Shown in pieces: positions 24,539-32,743 of a DNA stretch of 34,121 nucleotides. The notes below the pieces were generated by a model, which was not told the origin of the DNA, did no database searches, and worked only from the letters and a program-made list of their open reading frames with translations. The translations under genes and the position numbers were made by a program. Within the stretch, counting starts at the first letter, position 1. Each line of letters opens with the position of its first letter. Source of the stretch: Fidelibacterota bacterium (GTDB taxonomy: Bacteria; Fidelibacterota; Marinisomatia; Marinisomatales; TCS55); contig PBPT01000071.1 of the NCBI GenBank assembly GCA_002724735.1, forward strand, positions 1 through 34,121. Direction: 5' to 3'.

Positions 24539-25800
24539 AGCTTTCCAGCCAGAGCCTGGATGGCAACTAAAACTGATTCCGCACTCGGGGTGTGAGGTGC
24601 ATTTGCAGGTACCAATATATCAAGCTGTTTAGCTGCATCTGAGTAATTTGATAAATTAAAATAGGCTTGAATTAAGGCATATCGTACATCTTTATGATCC
24701 ACATTATTGTTGTATTTAAATTGATAGTTTTGAACATCATTAAGTAACGTATTGGCCGCAGTTACTACATTGTCATAATGATTCGTATTGTTAACTAATG
24801 CAAGAACGCCACTTATCGAAACACCCGCCAATGCATCATAATCTGAATTGCTTGACATAAGGCCGCCTGAAAATGCGCTTAAAAAGTCGTTAAATGCAGC
24901 CTGCGCATAATCGTTTGTTCCTTGCTCAAACAATCGGGCCCAACCACGACCATGGACAGCTTCATCGCTAATCGAGTCGTATACTGAATTCACAAAAGCG
25001 CCGTTAATTGTCTCTTGAAATTTCTTAACGCTTTCGGAGAAGTCTTTAGCTAAAAAAAGGTTCCACCCTTCAGTCACATTTGAAACCAATTGAGTAGAAA
25101 TATCCTTTACCCCAGTAAGTTGAACTGTAGCAGGATTTGCTCTAATTGAACTGTTGTGGGTAATCTGGATAGTTTTGGTAGCAGTGTTTTGTGTAGGAGT
25201 ATAACGAACTGTGATGGTTTTATTAGCACCTGGGGTTAAGACAAAATTGGTTTGACTTCCTATAGTGAAATCGCTTAAGGGCAGATCTAAAGCAAGCTCG
25301 AGATCAAAACCTGACCCTGCGTTATTTTCAAATCTTAAATCCAGGTCTTTCGTACCGCCAGATTCAACCAAACCAAAGTCAAGAGCTACCGGTGAAATTG
25401 AAAACGAAACAGGCGAACCACCAATGCCTGAAAGGTAAAATTCGTTAAAAGTATCATCATTTTTTACAACCAACTTGCCAGAGTATTCCTCAGCAGCGCT
25501 TGGAATAAATGTGAGGTAAATGTCTTTTGATTCGTTTTTCTGAAGAACAAGAACACCGCTAAAGTCCATTTGAAAATTTTGAGACTCAAGTATCTCAACG
25601 GTACCTGTAAATGAGCCGGAAGATTCCTCGGTGTTTTTAATGCGAATTTTTTTGGAAGCGCTGTTGTTTACCTCAACTTTTCCAAAATCATGCTCAGATG
25701 CTGGCTCAAATTGAATAACATACTTGGTTTCCTCTTTGTCCTCACATCCGTTGAACAAAAACACAGAAAATAACAAAAAACTAAATAAGCGTCGAGTCAT
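24535..25800 (-). CDS. Lipoprotein with Hydin-like Ig domains and TPR-like C-terminus
   Basis: The 421-residue lipoprotein has lipobox LFNGC (Cys19). Two choice-of-anchor-D/ASPM-SPD-2-Hydin-like beta-sandwiches follow (residues about 30-130, with EHDFGKVEVNNSASKKIRI; about 132-230, with ALDFGLVESGGTKDLDLRF). Residues about 240-420 form a helical, TPR-like region (AKDFSESVKKFQETINGAF, YALIQAYFNLSNYSDAAKQL). It probably serves as an outer-membrane binding protein. Its ATG overlaps the stop of the upstream zinc-protease gene, so the two are translated together and may act together at the surface. Confidence 0.85.
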   Translation of the reverse strand: MTRRLFSFLLFSVFLFNGCEDKEETKYVIQFEPASEHDFGKVEVNNSASKKIRIKNTEESSGSFTGTVEILESQNFQMDFSGVLVLQKNESKDIYLTFIPSAAEEYSGKLVVKNDDTFNEFYLSGIGGSPVSFSISPVALDFGLVESGGTKDLDLRFENNAGSGFDLELALDLPLSDFTIGSQTNFVLTPGANKTITVRYTPTQNTATKTIQITHNSSIRANPATVQLTGVKDISTQLVSNVTEGWNLFLAKDFSESVKKFQETINGAFVNSVYDSISDEAVHGRGWARLFEQGTNDYAQAAFNDFLSAFSGGLMSSNSDYDALAGVSISGVLALVNNTNHYDNVVTAANTLLNDVQNYQFKYNNNVDHKDVRYALIQAYFNLSNYSDAAKQLDILVPANAPHTPSAESVLVAIQALAGKL

Positions 25801-28757
25801 CGAGATATTACCATTTTTTTAGTTTTTGAAAACGACCGAGTTTTGAGTTGATAAAGATACATACCGCTTCCAACAGGGTTTCCGTTTGCATCGTTACCAT
25901 TCCACATGACGTTGTATCTTCCCGGCGCTTTGATCTCGTTTACAAGGTCAACTATTTTTCTTCCTAAGATGTCGTAAACAACCAACGAAACTTTTTCATT
26001 GTGAATTATATCGTAACTAATTCTAGTATCAGGGTTAAATGGATTAGGATAATTTTGACCGAGCGCGTACTCTGTTGGAGTTGTTACCGCCTCATCAATG
26101 GATAGAGGTGAACTTGATCCTTTTTTGATCAAAGCAAAATGACCAAGAAAACTTGTGTAGGCATAAATGCTATTGTTATCGCTGGAAATAAAGGATTGCA
26201 ATTCATACCATTTCCTACCATCAAAATATCCAATCGAGACACTATTGTCAGCATCTTCAACAATAAATTCTAGAAAAGCGGGAGCGTTTAGCTTCATACC
26301 CGTAAAACCGGATGAATAAATATCAGAAACAACGTCATCGCTCATAAGTTCTTGTCTATTTAAATAACTGTTACGTCCAACAACAACATACGTACTCTGA
26401 TCGAAACCATTTTCAGGTATCGTGAGTTTGTATTTACTGTCTCGAGAGCTTACAGCAATCGGTTTGGTTAAATCCGTATAACCAACATTATAATTAAATG
26501 TGGTATCAAACCTCGAATTACTGTAAAGATAGGATCCCGCAACTCTGATATCAAGATTTCCACTATTTTTTAATTTAAAATCGGAAATCAAGATAGAATC
26601 GTTTGAAACCAATGGTGAGGTATTTAGAAAACTCACTTCATTTTCACTGGTCAAATACACATTGAGTTCTTCGCTGTTAAACACTGAATTTCCTAAAACA
26701 TATATTTTAAGCTGATCGTTAAAAACACTGTGCTGCATAAATCCAGCATGCAGGTTCGGAACCGTTGTGTTTTTAACGAGCCACGTTGATCGGAACATAA
26801 AATTCCACCCGTCTAGGGGATCGCCACCAACTTGAAAGTTATCTATCGAACTTACTCTTCCATTGTTAAAGTTATAAGTATAACTATTTTGTCGACTGTC
26901 GCTGCTCATACCAAAATACACACCAAGAGTGTCATCATCAACCACACCAATGATAATTTCACCAAGATTTGTCAGGTCTTGCGCGTAATCAAGCAAATCA
27001 ATGTTTACCCAACCAATACCATTGATTCCTCGTTCTTTTCCATCAATCTTTATAGGAGGAATTACATCGAGAACCCCACCATTATCGTCAACCACTTGCC
27101 AAATATGTAGATCAAAATCCTTATCAGCGGAAGCAGGAATACCTGCACCAGAACTAAAATCTTGAGCAAAACCCATATTAATAGATACACTCACCAGTTG
27201 ATTTTCACCAACTTTTGGATCAAACGCTACGCCCCAACCACATCCAGGATCACCACCGCACCCAAGGTAACCAAAAGCGCCGCCCCCGCTTTGATTGAAG
27301 ACGTCAACTTCACCATCATCATATGAAATCTCATTCTGCGCAAACCACCCACCAGTATTTTCACCCTCCGATTTGTAGTTATAACCAGTTGATACCGAGT
27401 GCAAGTTACTTACAACAAAGACAGCTTCGTTTACTTTTGAGTTGGCATCGGTAACCAGATATTCAGTGCTCATGTCTACGTTCTTAATCTTCACCGAATC
27501 ATCAGTAAATTGAATAGCTGATACTGTTGGTTCAAGGGACCCTACAGTATTAAACGTTATTGGTAGCGAATCTGCAGACGCAGTGAAAGAAATATAATTT
27601 ACATCGTAATTCAATATTGTATTGTCGGCCGACTCTACTTGTCCAGTAGTATGTCGAATGTTGGGGTTCGATCTACCAACGCGATCATAATCATACCCAT
27701 ACAGCGGACTTATGGATTTATTATTAAGGTAATTTGCAATGTGCCATTGCTGAAACCAAGACTTAACACTTTTTCCTGTGTTATAAATGTTGAGCAACCG
27801 CTGAAAAGCATTTAAATCAGATGCATCTATTTCTTGAAATTTTAAAAGAGACGCGTAACCCAATTGTTCAGCAAAATACAAAACAAATAAACCGGCCATT
27901 GAATAATGCTCTCCAGTAAGATCAAAGGACCAACCCGTATTTCCTGCTCTTGTCAAATATGCATTGGGGTTGAATCCAGGATATCCGGTTCCTGTGATCA
28001 CAGAGGCGACCTCGCTCATACCCTCGTTAAATTTTCTTCCCTTATTGGTATAGCTGTAATGTAATAGATGTTGGAACTCATGCGCTATGGTGCTTGTGGC
28101 AAAAGCAATGCTTACTCTCGAATCTATATACAATATGTCGCGTTGATTGCTTCCTGCGCTATTACCTTGATCGCCTGAGCTAAAATATCCAGCAGCACCA
28201 CTAAACATTTCATAAAACAAAAAGTCTGTGATTCCATCGCCATCTTTATTGGGCTCATTGCCAAAATAGGTTTTTACTATTTCGTAAGCGCCCTTGGTGC
28301 TATCCAAAGAAGTTGATGGCGTTGCAAACTCTAAAAAGGACAAATATCCGATGGCTAAATCGTTATTGATGTTATTGTTGACGCTAATTTCATTTACGTC
28401 AGCCCAAATAGCTGCCTTGTTGCCCTTTGCTAAGAGTTGAGCGGTAATTTCAACATCTTTGGTTTGTCCAGGATCAGTCGTGTCATCAACCGTTACCCAG
28501 AATTTTTCCGTCATACCAACCTTATAGGTCTTGTTCAGTGTTTTGGGCATTAGCATTCGCTGATATTCATCAGGATAGAGCGTTCTCATGCGTTCGCGAT
28601 TGTTTGAAATAAATTCTTCGGTGAACATGGGCGATCCGCAAACATGATCTGGGCTGTCAATGTGATAGTGAGGCGACGCGCTCAAGTCACTATTCTTTAA
28701 TGCATCCTGAGCAAAAACAGTAGACGAGAACAATAATATGCAAAAAGGAAGTTTCAT
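25797..28757 (-). CDS. Secreted zinc metalloprotease-like protein with type IX sorting domain
   Basis: The 986-residue protein has a signal peptide (MKLPFCILLFSSTVFAQ). The catalytic region contains the zinc motif AHEFQHLLHY (HExxH, residues 226-230) and a downstream NEGMSE (Glu245/Glu249) that could supply the third ligand, as in gluzincins and M6/immune-inhibitor-A-like proteases. The middle is beta-rich and probably surface-exposed. The last 90 residues (from about 897) are a type IX secretion sorting domain: LGQNYPNPFNPDTRISYDI, VVYDILGRKIVDLV, then GMYLYQLKT and KTKKMVISR. It should be carried across the outer membrane by T9SS and released or anchored outside, to digest extracellular protein. 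It overlaps the lipoprotein gene downstream by four bases. Confidence 0.92.
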   Translation of the reverse strand: MKLPFCILLFSSTVFAQDALKNSDLSASPHYHIDSPDHVCGSPMFTEEFISNNRERMRTLYPDEYQRMLMPKTLNKTYKVGMTEKFWVTVDDTTDPGQTKDVEITAQLLAKGNKAAIWADVNEISVNNNINNDLAIGYLSFLEFATPSTSLDSTKGAYEIVKTYFGNEPNKDGDGITDFLFYEMFSGAAGYFSSGDQGNSAGSNQRDILYIDSRVSIAFATSTIAHEFQHLLHYSYTNKGRKFNEGMSEVASVITGTGYPGFNPNAYLTRAGNTGWSFDLTGEHYSMAGLFVLYFAEQLGYASLLKFQEIDASDLNAFQRLLNIYNTGKSVKSWFQQWHIANYLNNKSISPLYGYDYDRVGRSNPNIRHTTGQVESADNTILNYDVNYISFTASADSLPITFNTVGSLEPTVSAIQFTDDSVKIKNVDMSTEYLVTDANSKVNEAVFVVSNLHSVSTGYNYKSEGENTGGWFAQNEISYDDGEVDVFNQSGGGAFGYLGCGGDPGCGWGVAFDPKVGENQLVSVSINMGFAQDFSSGAGIPASADKDFDLHIWQVVDDNGGVLDVIPPIKIDGKERGINGIGWVNIDLLDYAQDLTNLGEIIIGVVDDDTLGVYFGMSSDSRQNSYTYNFNNGRVSSIDNFQVGGDPLDGWNFMFRSTWLVKNTTVPNLHAGFMQHSVFNDQLKIYVLGNSVFNSEELNVYLTSENEVSFLNTSPLVSNDSILISDFKLKNSGNLDIRVAGSYLYSNSRFDTTFNYNVGYTDLTKPIAVSSRDSKYKLTIPENGFDQSTYVVVGRNSYLNRQELMSDDVVSDIYSSGFTGMKLNAPAFLEFIVEDADNSVSIGYFDGRKWYELQSFISSDNNSIYAYTSFLGHFALIKKGSSSPLSIDEAVTTPTEYALGQNYPNPFNPDTRISYDIIHNEKVSLVVYDILGRKIVDLVNEIKAPGRYNVMWNGNDANGNPVGSGMYLYQLKTRSFSKTKKMVISR

Positions 28758-28804
28758 TATTAATAAATTTATGATTTTTAGGCCAGGCGATTCAACAAAA
28801 ATAA

Positions 28805-30193
28805 TTACCTAGGAAGTTTATCATTCATATCCGCAACAACGTAGGCCATCACAGCCATTGTAGCAACGCATCGATTGAATTCGTCCTTGTCGATCTTATC
28901 AAAGGTATCTGCGGCGGTGTGATGATACCAAAAATACCTAGTTCCATCCACTTTTAGGCCCATTCCCGGGACACCCTCACGCATGATTGGGCCAATATCC
29001 GCACCACCTCCGCCTTTTGTAATTACCCCAGAATCAATTTTTGTGAGCAAAGTGCCAATATCTTGCAGAATAGCAAATGCTTCATCAGAACCTGTAAAGC
29101 CAAACCCAGAAGGCTTGAATACACCAGCGTCCGATTCCATAGCAAGGATGTGATTGTCAAGGTCATTAATGTAATTGTCCCTGTAGGCTTCTCCGCCTCT
29201 CAACCCATTTTCCTCATTTGTCCACATAACCGCCCTTATCGTACGCTTTGGTTTTAATCCAAGATCCTTAATTAGTTTTACAGCATGCCATGCGGCCACG
29301 CAGCCACCTCCATCGTCATGCGCACCTTGCCCCACATCCCAAGAATCAATATGACCACCAAGAACGATCACCTCATCGGGATATTCAGATCCTCGGATCT
29401 CACCCATGACATTTTGCGATGGAACATCCCCAAATGAGCGAGCTTCCATATAAAGTGTTACTTTAATTTTTAATCCTAATCTACTCATTCTGCCCATCAT
29501 AGCTGCATCTTCAAGAGTGATTGCGGCGTGAGGAATTTTCTTTACTCCATCTTCGTAAGCACTCGTTCCAGTATGAGGAGTGTTCATGGAATACGGACCA
29601 ACCGATCGAACTAGACTTGCGATGGCTCCAACTTTTGCTGCCTCTGAAGCACCCCTGTAGCGATACTGAACCGTTTTGCCATACGTTGTAAACGGTACGT
29701 TGTATAATACAATTTTTCCTTTGGCATCTTTTGCTCTTTCTTTCAATTCGTCAAAATTGCTAACTACAAGCACTTCCCCTTCCAGTTCTTTTCCTCCCGT
29801 ACCAACGCTACCACCTAATCCTAACATAGCAAGATCCTTTCCCCATGGCGCTGACATACGAGCGTACTCTCTACCACGAACCCATTTTGGAACCATGACC
29901 TCTTCCCCATGAACGTTTTCTAATCCATCTTTCTTCATAGTGTCTATGATCCATTCTAGAGTTTTTTCTAAATTCGAAGACCCTGACAATCTGTGACCAA
30001 AAGTGTCTAACATCTCTCCCAGTCTCTCATACCCCTCAAAATCAGACATCGCCCTATCGATGATTAGATCACCATTTTTTTGGTATTGCTTAGCTATCAC
30101 ACCCAACTTTGCAGATGAGCTATTCTCGATCGTGCATGAAATAAGACTCGCACACAACGCTAAGGTGGAAGTTTTTAAATAAAAATGAATCAT
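28805..30193 (-). CDS. M28-family zinc aminopeptidase/carboxypeptidase lipoprotein
   Basis: The 462-residue protein has a lipobox LISC (Cys20), then a peptidase domain with an inserted protease-associated (PA) domain (residues about 115-265). Metal ligands of the M28 fold are visible: VLGGHIDSWDVG (His281), GAHDDGGG (Asp293), WTNEENGLRGGEAY (Glu327/328), AMESDAG (Asp) and WYHHTAADTFD (His). The layout resembles carboxypeptidase Q-like enzymes. It likely trims peptides at the cell surface or in the periplasm, complementing the T9SS-sorted protease encoded just downstream. AAAAGGAAAT precedes the ATG by about eight bases. Confidence 0.94.
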   Translation of the reverse strand: MIHFYLKTSTLALCASLISCTIENSSSAKLGVIAKQYQKNGDLIIDRAMSDFEGYERLGEMLDTFGHRLSGSSNLEKTLEWIIDTMKKDGLENVHGEEVMVPKWVRGREYARMSAPWGKDLAMLGLGGSVGTGGKELEGEVLVVSNFDELKERAKDAKGKIVLYNVPFTTYGKTVQYRYRGASEAAKVGAIASLVRSVGPYSMNTPHTGTSAYEDGVKKIPHAAITLEDAAMMGRMSRLGLKIKVTLYMEARSFGDVPSQNVMGEIRGSEYPDEVIVLGGHIDSWDVGQGAHDDGGGCVAAWHAVKLIKDLGLKPKRTIRAVMWTNEENGLRGGEAYRDNYINDLDNHILAMESDAGVFKPSGFGFTGSDEAFAILQDIGTLLTKIDSGVITKGGGGADIGPIMREGVPGMGLKVDGTRYFWYHHTAADTFDKIDKDEFNRCVATMAVMAYVVADMNDKLPR

Positions 30194-30303
30194 AGTAGCG
30201 ATTTCCTTTTTGCTCGTAATAAGTAAAAGTTAATGAATTATTAATTTAAGCTAATTTTTACCAATAATAGATAGTTTTCAAAAATATATCTAAATTTAGA
30301 CTT

Positions 30304-31371
30304 ATGGATTGGTTAAAAGACAACTACACTGAACTACTTTTAAATCCGTTTGTGCGTGCTGGTATCGTCATCATTGGATCGATCATTATCGCGAAGATCA
30401 CCGATTGGATTTTTGTCGGCATTTTTAAACGGTGGACATCCAAGACTAAAACGAGTCTCGATGATAGTCTGGTTAATTTTTTACACAAACCCATCTTTTA
30501 TTCAATTCTATTTTTTGGTTTTTCGACTGGCGTCAACCTTTTAGGGCTCCCTGAATATATTTCTTTTGCCATTTTAGGCATTTTTAAAACAGCTACAATT
30601 TTGATCTGGCTTTCTCTTCTGGTTAAGGTTTTTACGATTTCAATGGACTGGACTGCTAAGAGAACGGACAATAAGCTCCTTCAGAGCCGCACCCTTCCTC
30701 TCTTTAATAATCTTGGCAAGATCACCATTGGTCTTTTTGGGGCATATTTTATCTTTCTGAGTTGGAATATCAATATCAACGGAATTCTTGCTTCTGCCGG
30801 TGTGCTGGGTGTTGTGCTAGGTTTGGCTGCAAAAGATACCGTTTCAAATTTCTTTGCCGGGGTATTCTTAATGGCAGATTCTCCATTCAAAGAAGGAGAC
30901 TATATCATGCTCGAAACCGGTGAGCGAGGATACGTCAAGAACATGGGCTTGCGCTCGACGCGATTTATGACAAGAGATGATATTGAAATCACCATTCCTA
31001 ATTCCGTGATTGCTGCAGCTAAAATTATTAACGAAAGCGGAGGGTCAGGTGTTGAGGACATAGAACGCGTTCGCATCAGTCTTCAAGTTTCATATGATTC
31101 AGACATTGACAAAGTAAAAACTATATTAAATAATATTGCCTCCTCAAATGATGACGTATTGAAAGATCCCGAACCCAGAGTGCGTTTTCGTGAATTTGCT
31201 GATTCAGGAATTCGACTTGAATTGCTTTTTTGGATTTACAAACCTGAGACACGTGGCAGGACCGTTGATGCAGTGAACACAGAGATTTACAAGCAGTTTA
31301 AATCTGAAGGCGTTACCATTCCATACCCTACTATGAATGTCGTAATGCCAGACAAAAACTCATTGAGTTAG
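30304..31371 (+). CDS. MscS-type mechanosensitive channel
   Basis: The 355-residue inner-membrane protein has about four to five hydrophobic helices and the MscS pore helix and beta-domain signature (GVLGVVLGLAAKDTVSNFFA, ADSPFKEGDYIML, FMTRDDIEITIPNSVI). It opens under membrane tension to release solutes on hypo-osmotic shock. The cytosolic vestibule region (VRISLQVSYDSDIDKVKTIL; GIRLELLFWIYKPETRG) is complete. It is divergent from the M28 peptidase gene; the 110 bases between them are AT-rich and presumably contain both promoters. Confidence 0.95.
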   Translation: MDWLKDNYTELLLNPFVRAGIVIIGSIIIAKITDWIFVGIFKRWTSKTKTSLDDSLVNFLHKPIFYSILFFGFSTGVNLLGLPEYISFAILGIFKTATILIWLSLLVKVFTISMDWTAKRTDNKLLQSRTLPLFNNLGKITIGLFGAYFIFLSWNININGILASAGVLGVVLGLAAKDTVSNFFAGVFLMADSPFKEGDYIMLETGERGYVKNMGLRSTRFMTRDDIEITIPNSVIAAAKIINESGGSGVEDIERVRISLQVSYDSDIDKVKTILNNIASSNDDVLKDPEPRVRFREFADSGIRLELLFWIYKPETRGRTVDAVNTEIYKQFKSEGVTIPYPTMNVVMPDKNSLS

Positions 31372-31384
31372 CCTTAGAAATTAT

Positions 31385-32743
31385 TTACATCTGATAAAAA
31401 ATAAATTCTGGAATGGTCTCACTCCCATCTAAAATCGAACTTGGTTGCCCTCTAAGGTATTTATTAAAGAATTCAAAAGTAAGTTGATTAACAAGCGTCA
31501 CAGATCGCTTTCGATTAATATCCCCTATCTCAACTAGATACTTTCCAATGGGCGAAAACAAAGGAGCGTCAACAAAATTGAGATGTCGAGTGTTTCTTAC
31601 GGTCACATGATAACTGGATCCTCTATTATTTTTATGAAGTTTCTCTGAGTAAGAAATACTCGAAGGGTAATCTGAGTCTACCCACGTGGGCCTTCCCATA
31701 TACAAATATGGCTGTATAATTCCATTATTTAATACTTCTTTTGGAAGAGGATTAATCCAGCTATCTAGTGCAACAACCGCCTTATATCTGTCATCTTGAA
31801 ATGCTGCCAAGGTGGCGGTAGAGCCTCCAAATGAATGACCTGCGATTCCAATTTTACTCAAATCTAGGTATCCATTAAGGGTATGCTTTAGGGCTCCCGA
31901 TTGAATCCGTTCAAGTTCCTTCGTAACAAATTGAATATCTTTCACCCGGGTGTCTATTTGCTTTTTTCGAATCGAAACACTGTCAGGATGCCCAATAATG
32001 TTGGATCTATAATCAGCTATGGACCCATCAGGAAACACGGTAATATTTGCATCGTAAGTGTGATCCATCGCAAAGACCGCAAAGCCACTACTTGCCAATT
32101 TTTCTGCGAGGGACGTATGAAGTTGGCGCATACCAGTAATACCATGAGAAATGATTATGATCGGAAATGGCGCTGCGTTTGATGCAACGGGTGAATTTAA
32201 AGTACTGTTTGTTTTGATTTTTTCAAGATGCATTGCCAAAAAAGATGGAAATTTTCCCGCCTGTGCAATGGTTTTTGCACGAATTTTTAAATGATCTAGG
32301 AAGGGTAATTTTTCAGAATTGGTTTCAATGCTGGGGTACCATGCCTGGAGCATAAGTTGGCGTTTGTCATTAGGATCTTCCGGAGTGAACCACTCCTCCC
32401 TATCACCATCTACCCAATGATGAATTAAAGAACCAACAGCATAGTCCCCTCTCGGATCCGGAAAAGATATGATTGGCACCAGCAGTGGCAAAAGAACTGA
32501 AACAACAAGACCCGCAACAAGTGAAGCTGTAGTAACTTTACTTGTTTTTCTTTGCAAAAAGAAAAAGGCTAAAATCATCAAATAAGCAGGAACAATTTGC
32601 CATCTCACTCCATCAAAAAAAAGATGCGCAATAAATGCAGCTACCAAAACGACTTGAGACTGACCAGTTTTTGTACCTTTAAATACTAACTGATAAATGT
32701 TCCATAAAAGAGCTCCAAATAGAAGCAAATCAAATTTCGTCAT
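31385..32743 (-). CDS. Membrane-anchored PAF-acetylhydrolase-like alpha/beta hydrolase
   Basis: The 452-residue protein begins with about four membrane helices (residues 3-92), then an alpha/beta-hydrolase domain of the platelet-activating-factor acetylhydrolase (plasma/isoform II) type. The oxyanion region is IIIISHGITGMR (His200-Gly201), the nucleophile elbow is AGHSFGGSTA (Ser304), with Asp327 (VALDSWI) and His387 (TRHLNFVD) completing the triad. It probably hydrolyses short-chain esters or oxidised phospholipids at the membrane. Its ATG overlaps the stop of the T9SS-sorted VCBS protein by four bases, so the two are translationally coupled. Confidence 0.9.
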   Translation of the reverse strand: MTKFDLLLFGALLWNIYQLVFKGTKTGQSQVVLVAAFIAHLFFDGVRWQIVPAYLMILAFFFLQRKTSKVTTASLVAGLVVSVLLPLLVPIISFPDPRGDYAVGSLIHHWVDGDREEWFTPEDPNDKRQLMLQAWYPSIETNSEKLPFLDHLKIRAKTIAQAGKFPSFLAMHLEKIKTNSTLNSPVASNAAPFPIIIISHGITGMRQLHTSLAEKLASSGFAVFAMDHTYDANITVFPDGSIADYRSNIIGHPDSVSIRKKQIDTRVKDIQFVTKELERIQSGALKHTLNGYLDLSKIGIAGHSFGGSTATLAAFQDDRYKAVVALDSWINPLPKEVLNNGIIQPYLYMGRPTWVDSDYPSSISYSEKLHKNNRGSSYHVTVRNTRHLNFVDAPLFSPIGKYLVEIGDINRKRSVTLVNQLTFEFFNKYLRGQPSSILDGSETIPEFIFYQM

